From assembly GCA_004794785.1 (NCBI GenBank), contig SJOL01006490.1, positions 623,225 through 687,224 on the forward strand: a stretch of 64,000 bases of DNA. Direction: 5' to 3'. Each line of letters starts with the position of its first letter. The stretch's first letter is position 1. Below are positions 24,483 to 34,115 of this stretch, piece by piece. The notes under the pieces are model-generated. The model was not told where the DNA came from and made no database searches. It worked only from the letters and a program-made list of their open reading frames with translations. Both the position numbers and the translations under genes were made by a program. The DNA comes from Opisthorchis felineus (Eukaryota; Platyhelminthes; Trematoda; Opisthorchiida; Opisthorchiidae).

Positions 24483-26789
24483 CACCTGACACCACAAACT
24501 CAGGAGCAACCAAAGCAAGTATTCAGCTATCCCACTGCACATAATCATACCTAATTTTCGGCACTTGGTTATCACTATGCTGCCACTTGGCCTTTGCCGC
24601 TGAATACCACGGACCGCCATCAGTTCCTTTGATCGAGTCTACTAGGTGGCATTTGTCCATCTGGGTTCGTTTGCTTTTGGTGCATGCTACCGTTTCATAC
24701 GAGAGTTTTGTCTCGAAATTACGTTCGTATGCGGTAACTTTCATGTCCTGTTAGATGTGTTGTTGACAGGCTGGTTTTTTCCACTGTAAATCCATTCCTT
24801 CCCCAAAGTATTACGGCAGTCTTCCTCATATGCAGTATTCAGTGTATTCAATATTCAGTGTACCGAAGTACTTTTTTGTACGACGAAAATTACGAATAAA
24901 ATGACGAAACTACAAAACCACGTCTACTTGTCAAGCCTTGAAAAAAGTAAAACCGTTAGTGGGATGCTCAAGAGTTTTCATCACACTTATGAGCAGTGAT
25001 AGTTATGCTTTCAACTTTAGCCGACATAGTAAGGTATGTGGCTGGAAATGCAAACCCGAATGAGTCCCTGTGTGGATATATAAAATGAAGGCTTTTAGTT
25101 TGATATAAGTGGTGTAAAAGGACTACTTCTAATTACCGGACTGCCCACTGCAGGTTCTACTAGTTTGGCACTCATCAGGTGAACACAGTCCTCAGAAGCT
25201 TGGACAGACAGTTATTTTTGGAGCTGCACTGGTGTAGCACGGGGATTTGGAAAAATACACCAATATAACGGCCTGAATGTCCGCGCTCAAATAATGTAAC
25301 CATACTTCTGTATTCAGAGACAATAATATTTGCTGTACATCCCCCACCAATAGCCACTTGAGAGTCCCTCAAGTCCAACGCAAGCTTTTATTTCCAAAAT
25401 AATGGATCTTTCAACACCTTTTCCAATGATAGCCTTCTAGGAACCTTCCCGGCTGCTTAGTACCAGCAAAAACGCTGAAATACACTTCAAGAAGCCGTTT
25501 TCGGATACCCCCTCAAACTTTGTGGGCCGTAAGGGTTAAAGAATTGCAATGCACTTATCAACCTGAGGTGGGACCTGCAATTCAAATTACAGAAAACACT
25601 ATCGCAACCTAACCAATGCAAACACAACTCCGAGGGAATATTTCTGATACCCCCAGGGTGGTTTAAAGAGTACCAAACGGGATCAGTCGTCAAAATTCAC
25701 TCACGATAGCCAAAATAACTGCCATGCGACAACTTTAGTCTTCTTTATATCATTCCCAGCGCCATCTGAAACCATCAGCCAACTTAGCTCAGTAACTTGA
25801 CCACAGTGAAGTGTGCTTTCCGGTCCCCTTCCCAGTTGTCTCGTTCGGGTTTATCACCATACTTTCTAGTGAAGCTGTTGGAAAAGGTTGTTTACAAAGC
25901 AGTCTTTTTTGCAGCAGAACCAGCGTATTCATTAAGTCGGAAATACTCGGCCTTATGTGACCTCATTTGCAAAGACTGTGAGCACTTTCAGAGAAACAAA
26001 AGGTAACATGCTGCCAAGACATGACTTCATCGAAAGATGGGTGTATTAGAGGGCAGCAGCATGTCCAACATGACAGGGTCGTGACCCTAGTAATGTAATG
26101 TACGTCACCATAAGTGTCGCAAAAATTCGATATACTACAAGACGCCGAAGTTATCTACCCTGTTTCTCAGTTTGATATGGCTCGGCGGTCTGAGATAGTT
26201 TGTCCTGAGCAGGGCGACAAACCGCTTGCCCATTTTGGACCCTACAGTAATCGCTGCTGGTAGCAACCACTAGTCTTGTGCAAAGATATCTACTTCCCGC
26301 ATCACCGTGCTCCGATCGTGGCAATAGATGTAACCGTGGGCTTTACTGGTTGTCCCTCCTAATTAAGCATTACAATTCAAGGAATACATTCAGTGCGCAC
26401 AATCCGTTCTAGATAGCTTATTTCAAATAGTTCAAATGGTAAACAGACATGAAAAAGCTTCAGTGCTCGTCAAAAGTTTGGGCCTTTATATACATTCCTA
26501 ATGACATCAAACTCCTTCAAGCTAATGATGCGCTTACACACAAAGAACAAGTCCACCCTATAACAGTATTAATGTGGTCACTAATGTGGTTTGCTTTTCC
26601 ACCTCCACAATTCTCTCACGATGTGGCAAGACCATTACGGAGTATCACCTTGAACAGACACATCAACACGAACAGTGATATAGACAGGAGTTAGACAACA
26701 TCCCTCCCCATTTAATAAACCGATGACGCTGATACTTAGAACTGGTCAAATCAAGTGAAAATAAAACCCGACAAATTCACAAATTCACC
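24483..26789. other. No recognisable gene
   Basis: Several 60-70-codon open stretches on both strands, none identified. No repeat families recognised. Confidence 0.4.
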
Positions 26790-26860
26790 CGACAAATTTG
26801 GTTTCCACGGGAGACTCACCTGAACTCCAGTTGAATCTCTCGTTTACGATGATTTATGAA
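26790..26860 (-). repeat. Dispersed repeat, 'A' part, left arm of an inverted pair
   Basis: Antisense: AATTTGGTTTCCACGGGAGA, then a CTCACCTGAACTCCAG block and TTGAATCTCTCGTTTACG. It has lost its hammerhead half on the left. A sense copy starts within 20 bp, giving the same head-to-head arrangement as at 14.2-14.7 and 31.9-32.2 kb. Confidence 0.7.
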
Positions 26861-26877
26861 AATGTGTGAAAATTCTC

Positions 26878-27168
26878 TGCGATATCTCCATTGTCGTATA
26901 ACTTGGTAAATGAGGTGGTCGCTATGCAGCACCTTCAGTTGAAGCGGATTAGCATTGACAATGGATTCAGCTAGGAATCAGGTGAGTCTCCTGTGAAAAC
27001 CTAATTGGTATGCAAATGAGTGTGTCTGTCGAATTTAATGTGATTTTGGTTCAAGTAGAACACAAGGTTGAGAAAAACTCTGGAACTGCCCCTACCTACT
27101 GAGCTCCAAAAAGGGCGAAACCGGTCGTGAGCTGTTGAAAGGCTTTTCAATCTTACGAGTAGTTTACA
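26878..27168 (+). repeat. Dispersed hammerhead-bearing repeat, copy 7 (sense, near full length)
   Basis: A sense copy of about 290 bp. It has GCGATATCTCC at the left, AAATGAGGTGGTC, GCAGCACCTTCAGTTGA, GGATTCAGC, CAGGTGAGTCTCC and GCAAATGAGTGTG, then GGTTCAAGTAGAACACAAGG leading into the hammerhead module. It agrees with copy 1 over its whole length and provides the sense-strand order of the family. Confidence 0.85.
27060..27164 (+). ncRNA. Hammerhead-ribozyme-like module, copy 7
   Basis: Outer stem I arm ACACAAGGTTGA faces TCAATCTTACGAGT, pairing imperfectly. The core is CTACTGA at 27096-27102, where CUGAUGA is expected, so positions 5 and 6 are changed. The stem II arms are GCTC and GGGC around CAAAAA. 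GAAA lies at 27117-27120. ACCGGT at 27120-27125 is intact and is followed by C at 27126, giving the GUC triplet, then GTGAGC pairing partly with the left arm. The core changes predict loss of cleavage, while the stem III palindrome and cleavage triplet are preserved. Confidence 0.65.
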
Positions 27169-29008
27169 TCATGAAAATAAAACTGTTATTGCTGATGCGT
27201 ATCTCTGGGATTCGGCACTTACTAACTCAACTACATTGATGAACACATGAACAGCTCCGAAGGACTAAAATCAGCAGCTTTAACAGGATTCACTGAAAAG
27301 GATCGTCTGATATCCTTCGTTTCCTTATCACAACTGTTTGGGTTTACCCACATTCCATATGGAAAGGCTGTTTACTTTCCCACCCAAAACAATCACTTGT
27401 GATATTCTGAAAATTTGACTATAATATAGGAGCTAGGTAAGTAGATTGCGATAGGTCTTCACTCAAAGGGTGCGCTTGCCACCCAGAATTCCGCTGATAT
27501 TCTGTGTGAGAAAATGGGTCTGATAATCTGTGTGCACTAGCAAACATCAGCCTTAAGTCGGGTTATTTGATTTCTACCGAAAATGGTTGTGCCATTTATT
27601 CTAGAGTGAAATATGAACAATTGTAAAATCCAAGGTTAAGACCTTGTGGGTTTTCAATTTTTCATCTTATTCATTTTGTGCTCACCCAGTTTATGACAAC
27701 TACACACTATCCTTGGTTTTTGTGCTGATTTTTGCCTTTCTTGTTTGATATTTTCAAGTAAATGTCAACTGTGAAAGAAGAACAGGTAGTTCGTGTCTTT
27801 TTTCACTCATCGTTGTCAATATATGTGGTTTGTTTCTTGGTTTTCCTCAAACTATCAAACTGATCCTACTTGAAAACTGTGTGCACAGTGTGTTTCCCCG
27901 TTTATCTACTATGTCTCAGGCTCATAAGTACGGAGTTTTAAACGAGGTAAATTTATGATCTTGGGGTCAACACCTTTTAGCTTATTATTAAATGATCGAA
28001 AGACTAAGTCCATCAACACCGCCAGACGAGAGGACCGTGTGCTCTCACTTTTCTGGACTCAACCATATGTTTATTATTGCATCGACTGGAAGTTGGGGAC
28101 AGGCCGTCAGTATGGTCAGCCATTGTACTTCAGCAACAGCAGCTATATTTTCGTGCTGTTTAAGTCACCGTATCCAGGGGATATGTCGGATTACTTGCAA
28201 TTCAAACCATCCGTGCACTGATTATGTGTAAACATTCGGAGTTGATGAGCTACGGATATGAAAGCATGGTCTTTAAGATGATGTTAGGACGTCTTAGAGT
28301 TGGTACAAACTTTTCGTCTTCCTGAGTGTTTAGTTCATTGTGAATTCAATTTACCCTGGATGAGTAAAGCGTTGACTACAATTCCCACCCTGTCGCAAGT
28401 CAGTTATCTGTTTGCTCTATTGCCCCTCAGATTTACGCATCAGATCAGAGGCCTCTAGATCTTTCTATTCCGGCAACTCCTTTACTGATACTGTCGTCAG
28501 GGAGATTTCAGCTTACCACGGCATGACGGTTTGTAAAACTCCATAAGTGACTGATCTATACTGAGGAATGTACGTGTGACAGTCAAAGAGCCTTTTATGA
28601 CAGGTTGGTCAATGGGCAGAGGATTTTCTGGCAGAGTCTCTTGTTCTCCCAGGTTGGTGCTGGAAAATATGTGGAGAATTTTCCCTAAAATCGTAGGATG
28701 CTCTGACAATCATACACCAACCACTGGACTTGTGGTTAGGCTTTTGATCAAGATGCTCTGGCTAAGGACCCTAAAGTTTCTCAGGTTTAGAAATAGTTAC
28801 CATAGCAGTATCAACTCCCACGGGCAACCATGAATTGCACATTTACATCTAATCACATTTCCCACCGGCCGTCGCGTGATACCATCAGTTGGGTTGCCTT
28901 ACTTGCTGCATACAGCAGGGCGGACAAGCGAAAACAGGATACCACTGGTGTCTTCCTTCCCTTTCTTCCACATAATAGTTCTTCTCTTCCTCCTTACACC
29001 CTTTCCAG
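27169..29008. other. No recognisable gene, ends in a long pyrimidine tract
   Basis: No assigned gene. The plus strand at 28950-29008 is strongly pyrimidine-rich (CTTCCTTCCCTTTCTTCC, then CTTCTCTTCCTCC) and ends in CAG at 29006-29008 and TAG at 29020-29022, good acceptor candidates for the open stretch that follows. Confidence 0.45.
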
Positions 29009-29022
29009 CGACACTTTCGTAG

Positions 29023-29373
29023 GTGTGGACTGACAAATCCGTTTGCCGCACAACGCCATTAGCTTCAATAACTACGGCTATCTCGGCCGCCGCGGCGGCA
29101 GAAACTTCGAAATTATTCTTTAAAATTTTGAACACAGTTCATCTGGGAGCGTTCAAAGGTCACATTCTGAAACAGGCCAGACAACTGACTTCTCTTGCGT
29201 ATGCGCTGGATTCGCTTTGTGTTGATTTTGGCCGTCTTCTTAAAACGAAAATTCAAGACCAAATTGGTGTTGCTGAAGTGACTTTTCCATCGGTCTTCGC
29301 TCGCATATGGTTGCACATCTCTAATGATCCAGAAGCCGCTGCGGCTGGGTCTGTTGCAGTTGTCACTGTTTAA
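29023..29373 (+). CDS. Unidentified coding-like stretch, possible terminal exon
   Basis: A plus-strand frame of 116 codons directly after TTTCGTAG and a long pyrimidine tract (28950-29008), so a 3' splice site is plausible at 29022/29023. It reads VWTDKSVCRTT, then an alanine run (ISAAAAAE), a predicted helical middle (LKQARQLTSLAYALDSLCV) and EAAAAGS near the C-terminus. It ends with a TAA. It is locally richer in G+C than its surroundings. No domain is recognised. The opposite strand is also open over 28899-29135 and 29113-29379, so direction and reality are uncertain. If real, the upstream exons would lie to the left and were not recognised. Confidence 0.3.
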   Translation: MWTDKSVCRTTPLASITTAISAAAAAETSKLFFKILNTVHLGAFKGHILKQARQLTSLAYALDSLCVDFGRLLKTKIQDQIGVAEVTFPSVFARIWLHISNDPEAAAAGSVAVVTV

Positions 29374-30194
29374 AGCCATAGAGATGAATTAACTCTGCTG
29401 AAAAAAGCTTTTTTAGTTTTTAATCGCTTCTTCGTGGTTCATTTGGCAACATTTCTTGCCAATAACCAGTGTTAGTTCATTTTATCTGCCCAAGCCCCAA
29501 GTGACTGTACCACTGGTGTTCTCAAGGACAGTTTTTATGTCGTCTTGAGTGCCTTGTTGCGGCTGGCAAAGAGCTCATATAGCGTCATGGTTGCTTTATG
29601 AATGCACAAGTAGGTAGACTTAGCACTGCTGAGGCTCAGTTGGGTGGTCATCTTGGACTGGAATCGAGACGCACAAACAAAGGGAACATTTTCTGCAGTT
29701 ATATGCTGACCGCAGGCTGTTCCTATGCAGTAATAAATCCCAAAGCAACCAAAGTCTCCTGACCATAGGGTGCCCTCCACGTGCGAGCCAACACAGGTAG
29801 ACTACATTGCTATTTGCTACATTCACCGGGAGTCCAGAAATGTTTCTCAATAGCGACTCAAGTGGCCGCTTACGGTTACTCAGCCGGAATCCTGACCCAC
29901 AATGCAGCCCTGGAGAGTGGAATCGAGACCCCTGGCTTCGAAAGCAAGCAAATGCATTTTGTCCCTGATGTAAAATCAAGCTACTGGTCCTGACGAACCC
30001 TCATCTGCTTCGTCATTAATCGTCTAACTTATTCGTATGTATCTGGGAGGCGAATAACTCATATAACCTACTGAAATGAATCGATGGTGGTGCCCACTTA
30101 TGCGTTGAATGTGGTAATCACTGAGGAACTAATTTGACCACCGTTTTAAGCAGGCTATCTGAGTCACTTACTTAGGTCGTACTAAGAAGGTATT
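29374..30194. other. No secure feature
   Basis: Overlapping open stretches occur on both strands at 29535-29993 without family resemblance. A GTCTCGATTCCACT motif on the minus strand near 29922-29935 resembles a pol III B box, but no A box could be placed, so no SINE is called. Confidence 0.35.
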
Positions 30195-31017
30195 TGAAGA
30201 ATGGAACCGAGAACAATGACTGGGATTCCGGCCGCGGTGTCAGGTGTTAGAGCAAAAGCATGCCTATAAGTGCCGTATACTGTTGGTGTCCCTTAACTTT
30301 AAGGGTTCTGTTGGCTGGTTAGTACTTTTTAACACGCTTGCACAAGAATATATACCCAATAACTTCGTTAACATCATACGTAGTTTGTATTTACACCCAT
30401 GTATATCAGGCAATCTTCAGGAGATTTCTTACAAGTAGTTGTGTCCGACATGGGTGCCTACTGTCCCCGGTTTTGTTTCACTTCGTTATTGATAGGCTAA
30501 CGAGGCAAACATGAGCCCCCAAGTCCAGGTCTTCATGACTTCCTGACCGGGAACTTAGTCAATCTGGAAAAGGTACAGGACGTTCCTCTCGCTTTTGAAA
30601 AAGAGAAAGAGGCGCAAGCAACAGCAAAAACCTAATCAAGGCCGTCCAGTCCTTTGGTATGTGCTTTGCGTCCAGCAAAGTAAGTTCGTGCTGCGGAATC
30701 AACAGTCTCGGAGTACGTCCCGGAGAGTTCGGGGAGTGGCACTAGAAATGGTGGAACGTCAAAAGTATCCCGGAAGTTGCACTTGCTTTGACGGTAGTGT
30801 TACAGGCGAAGGCCAGAATTGCTTTTACAAATTTGCACTACTTGTAGCTTCAGGAAAGCACATTTCTGGGTCTCAAGATCCGCGTATCAGACCACATTGC
30901 GAGCTGCATTGTTGTGCGAATGCGAGACCTGACTCTCTGGGCGGAGGCTCTGACATATCTTTAGGTCTCCAAGCACAGATGTCTCTGAACTATGTCCCAA
31001 AACCATATTTGCTCTAA
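30195..31017 (+). pseudogene. Decayed LINE reverse transcriptase with C-terminal domain
   Basis: A remnant of a second LINE type, different from that at 19 kb. Plus-strand pieces in order: REQ-LGFRP near 30209-30232 with a TGA inside; VLEQKHAYKC and LLVSLNFKG, the region of RT motif A, in which the FDSVD box is deleted or altered; IPNNFVNIIRSLY at about 30354-30392; a region replacing the usual SSGVRQGCPLSP block; LEKVQDVPLAFEKEKEAQA at about 30565-30620, where the YADD box is degraded; and VQSFGMCFASSK at about 30645-30680. The C-terminal part has ARIAFTNL, FLGLKIRVSDH and RMRDLTLWAEALTYL, corresponding to the GCETWPLR region typical of this flatworm LINE class. Several frames are needed, with stops and shifts. 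Catalytic motifs are lost. Confidence 0.75.
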
Positions 31018-31052
31018 ACGGCAAAGATCACGATAAGTGGATGACACTTTAC

Positions 31053-31178
31053 TCTGTCCAATTTGAGTTCAGGTAGAAACATAAGTTTGAAAGAAACCCT
31101 GTAACTGAACCTGCCTTAAGGACAGCAAAAGTGGCCGTGGGCTCTCGAAGTGTTTTCAGAGGCCTTGCGAGTAATATG
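31053..31178 (+). repeat. Dispersed hammerhead-bearing repeat, copy 8 (hammerhead part only, degraded)
   Basis: Sense. It contains GTCCAATTTGAGTTCAGGTA, GAAACATAAGTTTGAAAG, AAAAGTGGCCGTGGGCTCTCG and TGTTTTCAGAGGCCTTGCG. The stem II and core segment is replaced by CTGCCTTAAGGACAGCAAAA. The 'A' part is absent. It lies only about 35 bp downstream of the LINE remnant's end. Confidence 0.55.
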
Positions 31179-31890
31179 TTACGTTTAGACGATGTTACGA
31201 AAGTTCCACGTGCCGTTGTTGCTGTTTGACCTCTAGGATGGGTTCACGCGGTTCTCTCTCTGCTTGGTTGGGGGCATTGATCGATATCGTGGCTAACCGA
31301 TATCGATGGCGTTCATGTTGACAGTTTCTATCCAGACTATCTAAATGGGTGCTGGAGATGTGGGCACCTCGGGTGCTTTTAGATTAGCTGTATTTCCTCA
31401 TCATTGTCCCCCTTTTCTCCTTTCAATCTCAGAGCTTTATTCAAATCAGTTGACTTGTTTTTACGGCAGGGATGCACTAGCGTTCTCATTCGGTGTTGCT
31501 TTCAATAATGCTTTTGTTGAATAATATCCGATAAACCCTTTGTAATGGCTAAATAACCCTATACTACTGACATGTCTGACCAACACATTTATCCCAGTCC
31601 GGTGAAACTCTTGATTAAAGAAGCCTGGATGGATCTTAGGTTATTTCGAGAAGGAAGCACGTGTGGCTTGATACAACGGTTCTGCATGAAGTAAAATTCG
31701 CTGCTTTTGGTTGGAATTTTCATAGGAATATTCTTATTTCCTCCTCGAAGTTCATTACAGTCTTTGACTTGGTTTCAGTGTGCTATACTAACCACAGTGG
31801 CTCACACGCATATAAATCATCAAGCAAACAGAATCGTCGAATTTTGAGCAGAACAAAATGTGGTTTCATCGGACAACTAACAGAGTGAAG
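31179..31890. other. No recognisable gene
   Basis: No assigned feature in this gap between two copies of the dispersed repeat. One 75-codon open stretch at 31661-31888 has no family resemblance. Confidence 0.4.
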
Positions 31891-32040
31891 GGTTTGGTTT
31901 TCACGAGAGACTCAACCGAATCTCTCGTTTATGATATTCTTCAACTGGATGTGCTGCACACAGGCCGCCTCATGTTTCAGTTGGCACGATATTCGAGATA
32001 TCGCAGTATATTTTTCATAAGTGAAACTACTCACAGACCA
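31891..32040 (-). repeat. Dispersed repeat, 'A' part, left arm of an inverted pair
   Basis: Antisense and well preserved: GGTTTGGTTTTCACGAGAGA, CCGAATCTCTCGTTTATG, TGGATGTGCTGCACACAGGC, CGCCTCATGTTTCAG and GATATTCGAGATATCGC, then AAACTACTCAC, which is the beginning of the next antisense monomer's hammerhead. It then switches abruptly into a sense copy, so the junction falls just after one monomer boundary. Confidence 0.75.
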
Positions 32041-32204
32041 AACTGATTAGCAAATTAGTGTATTTCTCGAAAACAGTCCAATTTGGGTTCAAGTAGAATA
32101 TAAGGTTGACGGAAACTCGGGGACTGCGCCTAGTTAATGAGCCCCAAGAAGGGCAAAACCGATCGTGGGCTGTCGAAGAGTTTTTAGCAACCTTGTGAGT
32201 AGTT
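32041..32204 (+). repeat. Dispersed hammerhead-bearing repeat, copy 9 (sense, 3' half)
   Basis: Begins inside the joint (AAACTGATTAGCAAATTAGT, TTTCTCGAAAACAGTCC), runs through TTTGGGTTCAAGTAGAA and includes the complete hammerhead-like module. It ends with CTTGTGAGTAGTTT. This copy preserves the outline of the module best on the plus strand and was useful for seeing the stem I pairing. Confidence 0.8.
32096..32204 (+). ncRNA. Hammerhead-ribozyme-like module, copy 9
   Basis: Stem I: ATAAGGTTG (32100-32108) faces CAACCTTGTG (32188-32197). GGAAACTC (32111-32118) faces GAGTTTTT (32178-32185). GCCTAG faces GTGGGC. The core TTAATGA (32134-32140) differs from CUGAUGA at positions 3 and 5. Stem II is GCCC/GGGC with loop CAAGAA (32141-32154). 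AAAA replaces GAAA, so the invariant G12 is lost. Stem III reads ACCGAT and is no longer palindromic, but the TC before GTGGGC keeps a cleavage-like site. It is expected to be inactive. Confidence 0.7.
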
Positions 32205-32325
32205 TCCTTTATGAAGAATGAAGGGTTGTTCGTATTGCTTTCGAGAAATCCGTCGTAAATTTTGTAAGATATGCTTGTAACAAGCTGAGTAACGCAACAC
32301 ATTTTGTAGGAAGTTGGAGAACATT

Positions 32326-32330
<5 letters not shown>

Positions 32331-32363
<33 letters not shown>
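32331..32363. repeat. (TA)n microsatellite
   Basis: About 16 uninterrupted TA dinucleotides. Simple slippage repeat. Confidence 0.95.
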
Positions 32364-32366
<3 letters not shown>

Positions 32367-33944
32367 GTATACTTATAAGATATTGACAGTCGACAATAAG
32401 GTTGAAGAAGCCAAAAACGACCAGTGCACAGACTGTTTACAGTTCCTCAGGAGAGATACAGTGTTTCTAATGATAACTGGAATACGGTATACTATGATCC
32501 GTCTGAAAAGGAACTGATTATTTTGACGGCTATTCCAACAAAGAATTCAAAGAGAAACACGCGAGTTGAAAATTTGCGGACCAACTGAATTCAAGTGTAG
32601 ATGTGCGCGCACAACTAAAATCCCCTCTTATATCCCGACATTTGTTAAGAATCGGTTGTATAAGGCAGTAAAACAAAACGATTATTAAGGATGCAGAACA
32701 CTACTTGACGCGGTACGGGCTTTACAGGACACTATGGAATGGGGCGATTAATATGTTAAACTACTTGGTTGTTCAATTTGTCCGTTTAAACACTTATTTT
32801 TATGTCACTCATGTGGATGCGGCATCACTTGGTCTGGGTCTGATGAAGACCGGAGCTCTTTCAGGTGCTCGTGTATGCTTTGAATAGCTTCCTACTATGC
32901 CAGCCGTCTAGTGGACGTTGAGTGGTATCCACCCAACAAGACTCAATCCATGGTAGACTGCGTCGGGCTAGCCCGACGCTTTGTGTATTGTCTAATGAAG
33001 ACTGGTATTACGAAAAGCTTTTAGTCTACACGTGTTTCTCCTGTCACTAACATTTCTGGATAGCTTGAAGTGACCGCAGTGTGCATTGCTATGTTGACCA
33101 ATCGCTTATATACCGCTGCTGCCGCTGATACTGAGAGTCCTCGTAGTGCAGAGACTGATCAAGAAACCATGCTGCCGTTAAGTTACCCCTGGCAGGCAGA
33201 TATAGTTTATATTATGCTCGGCAGAAGCCTGACAAATTTAAAATCTTGAAATCGACAGTACGTATTATACGTAAAATTTGCGTCATTTACTGGTATTTTT
33301 ATGCCCGCAACTACACCGGTGGCTAACGTGGAAAGAGAGGCTGTGTTTAGAGATTTGTCTCGTTCGATATTTAATTGATAACGCGACCCAAACTGGTGTA
33401 TACATTTTGCTGACGGTGGATACTGTTTTTTTACATAGGTACGAGTGCAACAGAAGGAAGCATTCAGCTTAGGAGCTTTATGTGTGAACAACTTGTGAAA
33501 CGGCATCAGCATTTTTGGTATGCACCTTGCCTAAAAGTTCAGTCCCTCAGATATTTATATATTCAAAGGGTCTTTTGTTGACTCACTTGCGCTGAACAGC
33601 CTTTACCGCAAATACAACAGGTAGCGGATAGATACTACACAACTTCAAAAAGGAGAGAGGGAACAGATGAGGTCATGGGTGAAAGAGCCGAATGGACCAT
33701 GTTAATGCCAGGTGTGGTCGTAGAAGTAGAAAAGTCTTAGACCTTTGAACCCATTATTTATTCTGCCCTCGTACCTGGTCTAATGGTGGTGTGAACTAAC
33801 TGACCCATTAACCCATACACTCCTTGCTTTCATTTTAAAATTATAATGGGTATTACCTGCCCTCCCGTGTTTGATGAAACTTGTGCCGGGGGATTGTCTC
33901 GTCTCTACTATTTTCACCTCAAGTCTGTCGTGAAAAGAATCGTG
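32364..33944. other. No recognisable gene
   Basis: Short open stretches on both strands up to about 100 codons (33207-33512, minus), none with family resemblance. Confidence 0.4.
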
Positions 33945-34115
33945 CAAAAGAATCGCGTGGTTAAGGCGCGAGCTTACTGACCGGAAGCTCTGCAGTTCAA
34001 ACCTAACTTGACCGCTATCGTCTACGTTTATGCAACCTGGTAGTACCTCAGCCATCAAGCTTCCTTCGGGTGGAATGACAGGTAGGCACCAAAAGGATGT
34101 TACAGACGTGCGGTT
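33945..34115 (+). repeat. tRNA-derived SINE, family 1, copy A
   Basis: TGGTTAAGGCGCGAGCTTAC at 33958-33977 is a tRNA-like D-arm with an A box. CTGACCGGAAGCTC resembles an anticodon arm. AGTTCAAACCT at 33993-34003 is a B box. The body that follows (ACCTGGTAGTACCTCAGCC, AAGCTTCCTTCGGGTGG, GGCACCAAAAGGATGTTAC) is shared in the same order with the element at 62525, which establishes a dispersed family rather than a tRNA gene. Box spacing fits a pol III promoter. Target duplications were not identified. Confidence 0.7.

Noticed and set aside
25930..26006. C..C...F...R motif suggesting a retroelement integrase finger
   Set aside because: The His-His part and neighbouring integrase blocks are missing. 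The similarity is too short.
29920..29990. B-box-like GTCTCGATTCC on the minus strand
   Set aside because: No A box at the right spacing and no shared SINE body.
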